Positions 15,059 through 24,205 of a stretch of 64,000 nt of DNA are shown here, one piece after another (position 1 is the stretch's first letter; every line of letters begins with the position of its first letter). A program made the translations under genes and the position numbers. Origin of the DNA: Candidatus Cloacimonadota bacterium (GTDB taxonomy: Bacteria; Muiribacteriota; UBA6191). The notes beneath the pieces are model-generated. The model was not told the origin of the DNA, searched no databases, and worked only from the letters and a program-made list of their open reading frames with translations. Where the stretch lies: positions 575,345-639,344 of the forward strand of contig NVVD01000001.1 in the NCBI GenBank assembly GCA_002402105.1. Direction: 5' to 3'.

Positions 15059-18000
15059 GTGAAGTTTTTTATCTATTTATTTTTTGTATTGTCTTCAATA
15101 TTAATGGCGATGCCACCTCACCCAAATGTTTTACATTTGAAAAGCCATAGTATAGAAAAATCGTCTAATGTAAGAGGGGGTATTGTTTCTAATATTCGCT
15201 CAACAAGAGTACGAGCTAATAGTGTTTCATCACGAAAAAGTAAAATTGTAGTTTTAAGGTTTAATTGTAGGGATACTAATGAAGTTGATCACCTTGATAA
15301 TAATGAAACTGATATTTTTACCTTTGGTGCTGCTGATAGTGCTTATGATAATGTAAAAGCTACTGTTGAAAAGTATTATAAAGATCAATCAAAAGGTAAA
15401 CACGAGATAGAGCTTACTTTTCCGTCAATGACAGGGCTTACTTCTTTATCAGTAAGCCATTCAGAACTTGCAGCTTTATCAAGCTCGACGCAACAAGCTC
15501 ATTTAAAGTTAATATTAAATGCTTATGAGTTACTAGTTGACTATTCTTTATTTGATGCTGTTATTTTTATGCATGCTGGTACAGGGCAAGAGATTTTACT
15601 TTCAAACTCACCAGGTTTAATACACTCTTTTAGAAATACTTTTGGAGACCCATATTACTCTAAAGATGGAGCTTATGTTCATTCTTTTATTTTATTGCCT
15701 GAGCAATACCATGGTAAGGTTGCAGAAACAGTCGGAGTGATTGTTCATGAATATGGTCATGAACTTGGTTTACCCGATTTATATGATGCACAATCATCTA
15801 CTAATACAAATGGTATCGGAAATTTTGGTGCTATGGCTGGTGGTAGTTATGGGGGGCCTCGTTATGATGGTACTAAACCTACGAGCTTTTGTGCTTTTTC
15901 AAAAATACATTTAGGTTGGGAGACCCCTATTATTGCTGAAAATAAAAGCTATGTTTTGAAAAACCCATTAGTAGCCAATAATCAGATTTTAAAGATTTTT
16001 GCAAAAGGGGCTCAATCACCAGAAGAGTATTTTTTAATTACTAATAGATTTAATGGTGATTTAGGTAATGGAATAACAAATTGGGATTTTTACTTACCAA
16101 CAGATAAAACAAATGATGGGGCAAATGCAAATACTTCTACAGGTTTTGTAATTATGCATGTTGATGAGTCTGTTGCTTCATTAAGAACTTGTGAAAATAG
16201 ATTTGGTAATGTAGTCAGTGCCGTTTTTAATAGGTGGGATAATGGATGTTTACAGCATGACCGAACTCATATGTTTTTGGATGTAGAAGAGGCAACAGAA
16301 GATAGTGGAGTTCAACAACTAGAATTTAAAGATGGAGAGTCAAACTCCAATGATACTTGGAATCAAAATACGACTAAAACATTTGATAATACTTCTGGCT
16401 TGAGTAAGCCTTATGATAACTCTTTAAATGGAATAAACTTATCTTTTGGCTCTGTAAATGGCAAAGAAATGACTGTAAGTGTAGCTAGTAACATTCAAGT
16501 GATTGATGTTGATTCATCTATTGATAAACAAATTAAAGTAAGTTTTTCAAAAGAGATTAATGCTCCATCAAATGGAGATGCTGTGATAACACCATCACTT
16601 GGTACTTTATCTTTAACAAAATCTCAAAATAATGTTTTAACAATATCTACTCAAAACTCCATTAATAGACAAACCTCTTATGTATTAAGTTTTCCTAATT
16701 TAAAAAGTAGTGATTTACAATCAATAGCATCATTACCAAATGCATTTGGTACTAATATTACAGATTACACTTTAAAAGGTATAGAGGTTTGGACAAAATC
16801 AAAAAGTCCTTATTTGATTTCAAAGAGTGATTTTATTGTTAGATCAACATCACAGTTGGTAATTGAATCAGGTACTATTATTTTAATGGACTCAGGCTCT
16901 TATGGGGGTAGTTTTCCGACTTTAAAATTAGATATACAAGTAGAAGGTACAATTATAGCAAAAGGTACTAAAGATAGTCCGATACAATTTTTGCCTGTTG
17001 GAGAAGTACTAGCTAAATCATGGGGAACCATTCTATTTTCAGGACTGGGACAAAAACCTTCTGTATTTGAGCATGTAAAAATTAAAGGATGTAATACAGC
17101 TTTTGATATTAGAGACCAATTAGAACATATAATTTCAGATGTGGAGATTAATACTTGTGATGTTGGTTTTGTATTTAATGATAGAGGTGCTTTTGGAGAT
17201 AGTGGGCTTTTCCCCGATGGTGGGAGCTCAGCAAAACTATATCAAGTTCAAATTAATAACTCTGATATTGGTATGTATATTTATTCTACAAATAAAAATT
17301 TAGAGATGATAAATACTTTGTTTAATGACTACAAAACAAGAGGTATTTCTTTTATAGCTAGTAACAGTAATTCATTAAAAGGGTTTAGATTTACTGAGTT
17401 TAAATTAAGTAATGATCGTGGAAATATATTTGACTTTACTAATAACAGCTCACAAAGTGGTACAACTTTAATAACTGCTGATTTAAACGAAATTTTTATA
17501 AGTGACAAAGATGGTAATGACTCTTTAGTTTCTTTAAATGGAGGGAGTACTTTTTTTATAAATAATAATACGATTAGTCAGTCAGTTTCAAGAGACTTTA
17601 AAATAACAACTATGGATTTTATCGGAGCAACAAGCAGTATAGTAAAAACAAAGTTTATTACAGGTGAGTCTTTTAGAGTAAAAGTAGTTGCTACTACTGC
17701 TACAAATCAAAATTCAGATAAAAAACGAGTGATAGGAGTGCTCTTAAATTCAGAGACTTATGAGCAAGTAAAGTTTTTAAGTTTAGAGGAGACAAGTGCA
17801 AACTCTTTAGAGTTTATTTCACAAGTTCATTCGATTCATACAAGTGGGGCAACAACAGGTTCGTTTATATGGGTAGGAGAGCAAGATACACTAAAATTAG
17901 AGTCTTTAGATAATCAAAACAAACTTTTATCTTTAAAAGTAAATGAAATAGTCACCGTAGTTCAAAACCCAGCAACTTTTAATAGTTTCACTTCACAACT

Positions 18001-18832
18001 TATTAATAATAAAATTGAGCTGTCTTATAGTTTTGTAACTTTAAATCAAGAGACAATATCTCAAATGTATTTACAATATTCTACAGATAATAGTACATGG
18101 CTAACATCAACAAAAGTTTCACAATTAGAAACTTCAACAACTCAAACAAATAAAAGCACTTGGATTGCTTACACAGAGTTTGACCCAAACTTTACAGGTG
18201 ATTTACACTTACGCTTATGGGCTAAAGCTAGTAATGCAAGCACTTTTATTTCTACAAGCTCTATTCTTTCTTATAGTTTAACAACAGAAACAAAGTCACT
18301 AGACTACACTTTAAATCAAGGTTGGAACCTATTATCTGTTTACCCAAGTGATACTCAAACAGCAGGAGATTTTTTTAGCGTATTTGACTCATTATTAAGC
18401 TCTTGTGTTTATACGTATAGTGGCAATGGATTTTCTCATTTTTGTCCAAGCGGAGTAAGTACAGATACTTCAACCTCTGTAGCTTTATCTGGTGTATTAA
18501 CTTGGGGACAAAGTTTTTTTATTAATATGAAGCTCGGACAAAACTTAGCAATTACGTCAAACTTTCATCCAAGAAATAAAATTAATTTGAAAGAAGGCTG
18601 GAACTTAAAAAGCCTGTATAAAAGCTCAAATGAAGTTGTTCAAAATCAATTACTAGGTAATTCTTTAATTGTAAGTTATCAAACGACTTATGAAGCTTAC
18701 TTTTTATCAACAAAAAATAATACTCATACATCTATTACCCAAACAATTTCAGATTTAGATGTAAAAAAGGGCTATTGGATCTACTCACCAAACACTCAAG
18801 AAATAAAAGCTACAGAATCTATTTTTAAATAG
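15059..18832 (+). CDS. Secreted M6-family metalloprotease
   Basis: 1257 residues; GTG start preceded by GAGG at good spacing; signal peptide of about 18 residues. Residues 230-240 are HEYGHELGLPD, the M6 (immune inhibitor A) zinc motif with two His and the downstream Asp, followed by LYD and an MAGGS turn. After the protease (~residues 60-420) comes a Big_5-like Ig segment (IKVSFSKEIN onward, ~residue 495), then a region reading like a right-handed beta-helix (~620-800), and two C-terminal modules each starting GWNL (about 1083 and 1181). Members of this family degrade extracellular proteins. The final modules probably mediate sorting or substrate attachment; that is inference. Confidence 0.9.
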   Translation: MKFFIYLFFVLSSILMAMPPHPNVLHLKSHSIEKSSNVRGGIVSNIRSTRVRANSVSSRKSKIVVLRFNCRDTNEVDHLDNNETDIFTFGAADSAYDNVKATVEKYYKDQSKGKHEIELTFPSMTGLTSLSVSHSELAALSSSTQQAHLKLILNAYELLVDYSLFDAVIFMHAGTGQEILLSNSPGLIHSFRNTFGDPYYSKDGAYVHSFILLPEQYHGKVAETVGVIVHEYGHELGLPDLYDAQSSTNTNGIGNFGAMAGGSYGGPRYDGTKPTSFCAFSKIHLGWETPIIAENKSYVLKNPLVANNQILKIFAKGAQSPEEYFLITNRFNGDLGNGITNWDFYLPTDKTNDGANANTSTGFVIMHVDESVASLRTCENRFGNVVSAVFNRWDNGCLQHDRTHMFLDVEEATEDSGVQQLEFKDGESNSNDTWNQNTTKTFDNTSGLSKPYDNSLNGINLSFGSVNGKEMTVSVASNIQVIDVDSSIDKQIKVSFSKEINAPSNGDAVITPSLGTLSLTKSQNNVLTISTQNSINRQTSYVLSFPNLKSSDLQSIASLPNAFGTNITDYTLKGIEVWTKSKSPYLISKSDFIVRSTSQLVIESGTIILMDSGSYGGSFPTLKLDIQVEGTIIAKGTKDSPIQFLPVGEVLAKSWGTILFSGLGQKPSVFEHVKIKGCNTAFDIRDQLEHIISDVEINTCDVGFVFNDRGAFGDSGLFPDGGSSAKLYQVQINNSDIGMYIYSTNKNLEMINTLFNDYKTRGISFIASNSNSLKGFRFTEFKLSNDRGNIFDFTNNSSQSGTTLITADLNEIFISDKDGNDSLVSLNGGSTFFINNNTISQSVSRDFKITTMDFIGATSSIVKTKFITGESFRVKVVATTATNQNSDKKRVIGVLLNSETYEQVKFLSLEETSANSLEFISQVHSIHTSGATTGSFIWVGEQDTLKLESLDNQNKLLSLKVNEIVTVVQNPATFNSFTSQLINNKIELSYSFVTLNQETISQMYLQYSTDNSTWLTSTKVSQLETSTTQTNKSTWIAYTEFDPNFTGDLHLRLWAKASNASTFISTSSILSYSLTTETKSLDYTLNQGWNLLSVYPSDTQTAGDFFSVFDSLLSSCVYTYSGNGFSHFCPSGVSTDTSTSVALSGVLTWGQSFFINMKLGQNLAITSNFHPRNKINLKEGWNLKSLYKSSNEVVQNQLLGNSLIVSYQTTYEAYFLSTKNNTHTSITQTISDLDVKKGYWIYSPNTQEIKATESIFK

Positions 18833-19024
18833 CTTTAAGTATAAAATAGTTTAATATTTTATAGAAATTGTTAATAGCCCAAAAAAGGTGGTTTCTATCT
18901 TAATTACATTGGAGTATCATGAAAAATGAAACTTCATCAATATGGAGTTTTATCTGTTCAGTATAAAAACAGTAAAAGCATTTGGGTATAAAGCTTTAGT
19001 TGAGCCTATTAATAGCGAGTAAAT

Positions 19025-20113
19025 ATGAATTGGGAATTAGTATATATGTCTGTGTTTCGTTGCCAAAGTGACGAAAATTCGGCAAAAAAAATAATAGAAG
19101 AAATTGGTGAAGTTTCTGAGATTGGTATCGACGAAGAATCTTTATCAGACTTTATCGGAGATTTAATCATGCAAGCTGTTGGAAAAAAAGCTTCTTTATC
19201 TCCTAGTGCTTCTTGTAGGGCTTATCAGTTTTTAGATGATTCTAAAGGAGAGACAGACCAATCTATTTGTGATGCTTTATTAACTTCTGTTTCTAAAAGT
19301 AATTTTAGATCACATGCAAAAATAGTAGCAGATCAATATGCCGTTACTCCAAAAGCTAGAGATGGTTTGTTATTTATATTAAATGCGAATGCAGAGCAAA
19401 ATAAAACTTTAACTCCCAATGTTTTTATACTTAAAGTGGATTATAGTACGGGTATTGTTCATCTTGATGACTCTAGTTTAACTCATAGTGAGTCTATTTT
19501 ATTGCCAAATTTAAAAAAAGCGATTACCTATCCATATTTTGATGGAGGTAACTTTAAATACAATCAACTAAAAATATATCAAAAATCATCAGCAGATTAT
19601 TTTCAAAAAGTTTTTAGCGTTGGAGATTTACCAGATAGTGAAGAAATAGCCGATAAATGTTTACACGAAGAACTAACAGAGAAATCTCCAGAAACATATG
19701 ATAAATATTTTGAGCTACCAGAGGGTGATAGAAGACAAAAAAGAGAGTTATTTGGGCCATCTCGAATAGTAACTGATGATGACTTACTTGATGTTGATAA
19801 CGTATCTCACCTTAGTTTAAAAACTCAAATGAATGTTGTAGATAATAATGTGAAACCAATTCGTTTAAAAGTTGCTATTGATGATGGTTTAAAATTTGAT
19901 GGTTCGGTTGATCAACTAAATCGTACTTATTTTTTTGCTCAAGATGGTTTAGAAAGATATTTAATTGTTAAGGGTGTAAAATTTGAAACAAAAAGCCACT
20001 TTCAATCAGTAGAGTTTATGAAACTTGAAAGCCTTGAAGAGACCATGAACCGAATTAGATTTATACCCAAAGAAGTAGCAGAAGAAGACTCAGAAGAAGA
20101 GTATAACGAATAA
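19025..20113 (+). CDS. DUF3900-like cytoplasmic protein
   Basis: 362 residues, acidic, no signal peptide or membrane segment. The start (MNWELVYMSVFR), the central KVDYSTGIVHLDDSS block, and AITYPYFDGGNFKYNQLKIY followed by SADYFQKVF resemble DUF3900 proteins known from Bacillus, which in turn recall nucleoid-associated NdpA-type proteins. The biochemical role of the family is not established. The tail is very acidic (EEDSEEEYNE). The 191 bases upstream hold only short unconvincing frames. Recognition is by recalled sequence pattern, so the family call is tentative. Confidence 0.65.
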   Translation: MNWELVYMSVFRCQSDENSAKKIIEEIGEVSEIGIDEESLSDFIGDLIMQAVGKKASLSPSASCRAYQFLDDSKGETDQSICDALLTSVSKSNFRSHAKIVADQYAVTPKARDGLLFILNANAEQNKTLTPNVFILKVDYSTGIVHLDDSSLTHSESILLPNLKKAITYPYFDGGNFKYNQLKIYQKSSADYFQKVFSVGDLPDSEEIADKCLHEELTEKSPETYDKYFELPEGDRRQKRELFGPSRIVTDDDLLDVDNVSHLSLKTQMNVVDNNVKPIRLKVAIDDGLKFDGSVDQLNRTYFFAQDGLERYLIVKGVKFETKSHFQSVEFMKLESLEETMNRIRFIPKEVAEEDSEEEYNE

Positions 20114-20163
20114 AAATAGCTAAAGCCTATACTTTTAATTAGAATTTAGGATATAATATATAT

Positions 20164-20334
20164 ATGGAAGCAGTATCTGGACAATCTTCATTATTTGCTC
20201 TTCAAAGTATGTCAACAAAAGCTTTGAAGCAGTCTCTTGATACCCAAAAGTCAACGGTTCTAGCTTTATTAGAGTCTCAACCAACACGATCTCAAACACA
20301 AGGATTAGGCAGCTTACTTGACTTGAAAGCCTAA
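20164..20334 (+). CDS. YjfB-like small putative motility protein
   Basis: A 56-residue frame from ATG 20164 to TAA 20334, ending 7 bases before the next gene's GTG. It reads MEAVSGQSSLFALQ at the start and then SMSTKALKQSLDTQKSTVLA. The pattern of a short amphipathic start, a Gln/Ser-rich helix and LLESQP resembles YjfB (PF14070), a family of ~60-residue proteins linked to motility loci. The tight spacing to the AarF gene suggests co-transcription. No flagellar gene is present in the window, so the role is uncertain. Confidence 0.55.
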   Translation: MEAVSGQSSLFALQSMSTKALKQSLDTQKSTVLALLESQPTRSQTQGLGSLLDLKA

Positions 20335-20341
20335 TTGTATT

Positions 20342-22021
20342 GTGAATATAAGACAAATTCATAAGAGTTATGTAAATATTTTACGTGTGCAAGATATTGC
20401 TCAAGTACTTGTAAAGTATGGATTTTCTGATATTTTAGACACTCTAAAAATAGGTGGAGCACTAGGTTTAGCTCGTAAAGTTGGTTTAATATCAAAAAAT
20501 TTAGCAGCTTTAACAAGGCCTCAACGATTAAAGCTATGTCTTGAAGAGCTTGGTCCTACCTTTGTTAAATTAGGACAAATACTATCAACTAGAGATGATA
20601 TTTTAGGCCCAGAATATTTGATTGAATTAAAAGGTTTGCAAGAGAATGTATCTCCATTACCAAAAGAAACTATAGAAGATATCGTATTAAGTTTTTATAA
20701 AATAAAAAGTCTGGATGAAGTGTTTTTAGAGTTTGATTCAATTCCTATTGCTTCTGCTTCAATCTCACAAGCTCATAGGGCAAAACTAAAGTCTTCTCAA
20801 GAAGTTGTAATAAAAATACAAAGACCCAACATTAAAGAAACAATTGAAAAAGATGTTAGGGTATTAACCTATTTTGTAGAGATTCTAGAAGACCAATTTG
20901 GAGACCCAAATAGTTCAACAAACTGGACAAACTTTTTAGAAGAGTTTATCACTGGTATTTTAAAAGAATTAGACTTTTTAAGAGAAGCTCGCTCAATGAG
21001 TCAATTTGAAATCATGTTTCAAAAGATGCCAAAACTAGCAGTGCCAAAAGTTTATTTTGATTTTTCAGGGAAAAACGTGTTAGTACAAGAGTTTATTCAT
21101 GGCTATAAAATTGATGAGCTAGATAAACAAGAAAATATTAACAAACAGGATTTAAGTGAAAGTTTAATTAAATCTTATATTTTTCAAATTTTTTCAGAAG
21201 GGTTATTTCATGGAGATCCTCATCCAGGTAATTTAAGAGTCTTAGAAGATGGTACTTTAGTTTATTTAGACTTTGGTATGTGTGGACTGATCGATGAAGA
21301 AACTATGTCACTTATGGCAAGATTATTTTGGGGGGCTGGTAAAGGAGACTATAATCTAATTGCTCGCTCTATTACTAAAATTTGTACGGGTTCTGTTTTG
21401 GGTACAGATAAGATATTAGTCTTAGAAATTAAAGATATTGTTCAGGCATATCAAAATTTACCCATTGGGGCATATAGTATATCAGAGTTTATGGATTCCA
21501 TTGAATCTGCCTTAAGAGGAAATCAATTAAAACTGCCTAGTAATTTATCGTTATTATTAAAAGCTTTAGTTACATTAGAGCAAATTATTAAAGACTTAGA
21601 TACAAATATAAACTTAATGGATTATCTGGTTCCAGAGATTAAATCTTTAGTAAAAGAAAGGCTTGGTCCTTCAAATATAAAAGCTTTTGTTGAAGAGAAA
21701 TCTATGGTTTTATATGATTATTTATCAGAGATTCCTGAAGATTTATTTCAAATATTAAAAAATATTCAAAAAAACCAACATGAAGCTTCGGTAATCCATA
21801 AAAATTTGGGTGGTTATTTTTCAACGATAGAAAAAATAATGCACCGAATGATTTTAGGAATCTTAATATCAAGCATGTTGGTTGGTTCATCGATACTACT
21901 TGCTTTTGAAAGAACGGGCAATACACTAACTTATTTTTTAGGGTTTGCTGGTTATATCGTAGCGGCTATTTTTGCTTTAGTATTGATTTATTTTATTGTT
22001 ACGACAAAAGATGAATCTTAG
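20342..22021 (+). CDS. AarF/UbiB (ABC1/ADCK) family protein kinase-like ATPase
   Basis: 559 residues; GTG start. It carries the family's hallmarks: the Ala/Ser-rich loop region SASISQAHRAKL (KxGQ-type element LGPTFVKLGQ upstream at about residue 72), VVIKIQRPNI with the ATP-binding Lys, and HGDPHPGNL followed by LVYLDFGMCG for the catalytic loop and the metal-binding Asp. Two hydrophobic helices close the protein (~500-555), giving a membrane anchor as in UbiB. The family supports ubiquinone or other isoprenoid-lipid metabolism through ATPase activity. No other quinone gene is nearby. The stop overlaps the convergent small gene at 22018. Confidence 0.9.
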   Translation: MNIRQIHKSYVNILRVQDIAQVLVKYGFSDILDTLKIGGALGLARKVGLISKNLAALTRPQRLKLCLEELGPTFVKLGQILSTRDDILGPEYLIELKGLQENVSPLPKETIEDIVLSFYKIKSLDEVFLEFDSIPIASASISQAHRAKLKSSQEVVIKIQRPNIKETIEKDVRVLTYFVEILEDQFGDPNSSTNWTNFLEEFITGILKELDFLREARSMSQFEIMFQKMPKLAVPKVYFDFSGKNVLVQEFIHGYKIDELDKQENINKQDLSESLIKSYIFQIFSEGLFHGDPHPGNLRVLEDGTLVYLDFGMCGLIDEETMSLMARLFWGAGKGDYNLIARSITKICTGSVLGTDKILVLEIKDIVQAYQNLPIGAYSISEFMDSIESALRGNQLKLPSNLSLLLKALVTLEQIIKDLDTNINLMDYLVPEIKSLVKERLGPSNIKAFVEEKSMVLYDYLSEIPEDLFQILKNIQKNQHEASVIHKNLGGYFSTIEKIMHRMILGILISSMLVGSSILLAFERTGNTLTYFLGFAGYIVAAIFALVLIYFIVTTKDES

Positions 22022-22197
22022 TTAACTAAGAGCTCAGAAGATTTAAACTGTTGAACTAAGTCTAAGTTTGGACCTCTAAGTAAAAGTTTGTCAGAAACAA
22101 TTAAAATTTGGTCATGAACTAAGTCACCAGATTCAAACTCTCTGACAAAATCTTTCCATACATCATCAACAACTTTTAACTCGTTTTCTTGTAGCAT
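22018..22197 (-). CDS. Small hypothetical protein
   Basis: 59 residues from the ATG at 22197, chosen because GGGGGAA lies just upstream at good spacing; an upstream in-frame start lacks one. Soluble and acidic (MLQENELKVVDDVWKDF). Not recognised. It ends within the last codons of the convergent AarF gene. Confidence 0.55.
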   Translation of the reverse strand: MLQENELKVVDDVWKDFVREFESGDLVHDQILIVSDKLLLRGPNLDLVQQFKSSELLVN

Positions 22198-22335
22198 ACT
22201 AGTTCCCCCAAAGTTCTGATAAAAAATTTTTATCAATCGCATACTGATAGTTAATAGTATACAATTTTTACATATTACATTTATACTATCGGTACATTAG
22301 TATATAAACTTTAGTAAAAAGTTACAAAAATAAAC

Positions 22336-22355
22336 AAAAAAAGACAATTTTTGTC
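22336..22355 (-). terminator. Weak terminator hairpin after the YjdM-like gene
   Basis: On the minus strand GACAA-AAA-TTGTC is followed by seven T. The stem is only 5 bp. Position 37 bases after the stop of the gene at 22392 fits. Confidence 0.45.
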
Positions 22356-22391
22356 ATAATAATGCAAAAATGAGCAATAAAAGGTTACTTT

Positions 22392-22601
22392 CTATGCTTT
22401 TTTAAGAAAACAAGTTTTGAGTACAATCTTAGCTTTGCCAATTTTACATTCAATTTCTTCTGTTTTATTGGTAAGCCTTATGTTTTTAACTGTCGTGCCT
22501 CGTTTTAAATTAAGAGATGAGCCTTTTACTTTTAAATCTTTAATTAGTAAAACACTGTTTCCATCTTCTAAAATATTACCGTTGCTATCTTTACAATCCA
22601 T
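22392..22601 (-). CDS. YjdM/PhnA-type protein lacking the zinc ribbon
   Basis: 69 residues matching the C-terminal PhnA/YjdM domain: [37 protein letters not shown] and VLKTCFLKK. Typical YjdM proteins are ~110 residues with an N-terminal zinc ribbon; this one begins at the domain itself, as many short homologues do. The name PhnA is historical and a phosphonate role is doubtful. It lies 21 bases downstream of the TM2-SHOCT gene on the same strand, so the two are likely co-transcribed. Confidence 0.85.
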   Translation of the reverse strand: MDCKDSNGNILEDGNSVLLIKDLKVKGSSLNLKRGTTVKNIRLTNKTEEIECKIGKAKIVLKTCFLKKA

Positions 22602-22622
22602 GATGAATCCTTTAGTAAATAC

Positions 22623-22979
22623 TTATGCTATTAATTTAGCCTTTAATCGAGCAAACTCTTTATCTGTGATTGCACCCTTAACATGTAGCTCATTTAGGTC
22701 TTCTAGTTGTTCTGCGATTGATTCTTTAGGTTCAGAAATTGCTTTTGATTGCAGTTGGTTTGCCATTAATAAGTACCTTGAATTATATGTAACATTGAAG
22801 TTATCTTCAGACATAACAAGTAATAAAATAGATTCAAAAAAAGCGATAAACCCAGGGATAGCAGTCCAGCAAAATAAAAAGTATAAAATGCCTGTAAAGG
22901 TTTTACCCAAGTAAAACTTATGAGCGCCAAAGCTACCCAAAAAGAAAGCAAGTAATGTTGCCGCTGTTTTATTCTTCAT
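22623..22979 (-). CDS. TM2-SHOCT membrane protein
   Basis: 118 residues. Residues 1-~55 are a TM2 domain: AATLLAFFLGSFGAHKFYLG, GILYFLF and two transmembrane helices. Residues ~88-118 are a SHOCT motif: IAEQLEDLNELHVKGAITDKEF then ARLKAKL, a short C-terminal oligomerisation helix pair. TM2-SHOCT proteins are common small inner-membrane proteins of unknown role. It is one of two TM2 proteins in this 2-kb stretch (see 23720, opposite strand). Confidence 0.9.
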   Translation of the reverse strand: MKNKTAATLLAFFLGSFGAHKFYLGKTFTGILYFLFCWTAIPGFIAFFESILLLVMSEDNFNVTYNSRYLLMANQLQSKAISEPKESIAEQLEDLNELHVKGAITDKEFARLKAKLIA

Positions 22980-22993
22980 AAAAGTCCTAATTT

Positions 22994-23425
22994 TTAGCCG
23001 ATTCTGGAGTTAATATCCATGGTAATTTGAGCTTGATCCATTTCAAGCAAGTAGTCACTAGATATTGTGTAGCTCCAAATGTTGGTATCTAAGTCTAACT
23101 CTTCTGTCAATATTTGAGATTCAATCATATGCTTAATTGTAGTTAATAAAGTAGACTCGTTCATATCTATAGCGCTTTTAATTTGATCAAAGTTCATTTT
23201 TGGATACTGTTCAAAAGTTTGTATTACGATTTTGATTCGTTGAATAATAACATTATTGATTTTTGGTTTTTTATTACCTTTAATAACTGTTAAAGTTAAA
23301 AAAGTACTACAAGCTAAAAAAGTAAATAAAAGTGGATAAAATAAAGGAGTTGAATAAAAATATAGAAAAGTAGCTAATGACCCTACTGAGCATGTACTGG
23401 CTACAATAAGATTTTTTTTATCCAT
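22994..23425 (-). CDS. Membrane protein with winged-helix-like tail
   Basis: 143 residues if started at the ATG at 23425; a TTG 23 codons upstream would add a hydrophilic leader. Two transmembrane helices (~residues 4-48) are followed by a cytoplasmic region (IDMNESTLLTTIKHMIESQ) that reads like a helix-turn-helix or winged-helix fold. It ends 14 bases before the TM2-SHOCT gene, so the three minus-strand genes here probably form an operon. Not recognised as a named family. Confidence 0.55.
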   Translation of the reverse strand: MDKKNLIVASTCSVGSLATFLYFYSTPLFYPLLFTFLACSTFLTLTVIKGNKKPKINNVIIQRIKIVIQTFEQYPKMNFDQIKSAIDMNESTLLTTIKHMIESQILTEELDLDTNIWSYTISSDYLLEMDQAQITMDINSRIG

Positions 23426-23617
23426 TATAGGTTTTTTTTTAATTAATCCTGTTTCAACTTTTTGTTTGATTAGATAATTATGATGATCTGACAAAATATA
23501 CCAACTGCTTTATATTGTATGCTTTAAATAGTAGCTAAAGATATCATAAATTTGAAATGAGAATTTCATTTGATGCTAAAATAAGTCAGTAAACAATATT
23601 TTTTTTAAAAAAAAGAA

Positions 23618-23636
23618 AAAAGTGTCTGACACTTTT
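23618..23636. repeat. Perfect palindrome AAAAGTGTC-T-GACACTTTT
   Basis: Nine-base arms around one base, between divergent genes (23425 minus, 23720 plus). Good geometry for a dimeric repressor site; it could also cap a hairpin, but there is no clear gene end next to it. Confidence 0.55.
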
Positions 23637-23719
23637 AAATACAGTGGTTTAATTTTTTGGCATTTTTAGTATATAATCTAAAAGTAATATTAGACTTTTT
23701 AATTAATTCAGGAAAATGA

Positions 23720-24205
23720 ATGAATATCTTTAGTAATAATGAGCCAAAACAAGTAAATATAGCTTATTTATTAACTTGTTTATCCTTTTTTGGATTTAGC
23801 GGTGTTCAAAGATTTTATTTAGGTAAAAATGTTACAGGTGTTATCTGGTTTTTTACTGGGGGTTTATTTTTTTTAGGCACAGCCTATGATTTAATTACTA
23901 TGTCTAATCAGGTAAAAGAGTGTAATTTACAAATTGGTTTTGATGGGCATAGCTCCTATGAAGACCCATCAATCATAGAAGCTAACTACACAGTGGTTAA
24001 AGAAGTAACTCCTATAAAAGCAAAAAGCTTTGAAGCTCAAATAATAGACTTAGCTGAGGCTGCTGACATGAATCAATTAGCTTTAAAAGATTTAATAAAA
24101 GCAGGCATATCTTTAGATGAAGGCAAAACTATCCTAGAAAAGTTTGCAAACGAAGGTGTTTGTGAAGAGGTTTCAATGGATGGAGTCAAAATTTATTGCT
24201 TTTAA
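23720..24205 (+). CDS. TM2-domain membrane protein with C-terminal HTH-like region
   Basis: 161 residues. Residues ~10-65 are a TM2 domain (FGFSGVQRFYLGKNVTGVIW, two membrane helices, then AYDLITM). Unlike its neighbour it has no SHOCT tail; instead residues ~112-161 (ADMNQLALKDLIKAGISLDE then GKTILEKFANEGVCEE) look like a small helix-turn-helix domain. AGGAAAATGA lies before the ATG. A palindrome sits 84 bases upstream. Its stop shares a TTAA with the convergent gene at 24202. Confidence 0.8.
   Translation: MNIFSNNEPKQVNIAYLLTCLSFFGFSGVQRFYLGKNVTGVIWFFTGGLFFLGTAYDLITMSNQVKECNLQIGFDGHSSYEDPSIIEANYTVVKEVTPIKAKSFEAQIIDLAEAADMNQLALKDLIKAGISLDEGKTILEKFANEGVCEEVSMDGVKIYCF

Noticed and set aside
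18952-19020. Short frames between the M6 protease and the DUF3900-like gene
   Set aside because: Frames of 15-26 codons without domain, conservation clue or convincing ribosome-binding site.
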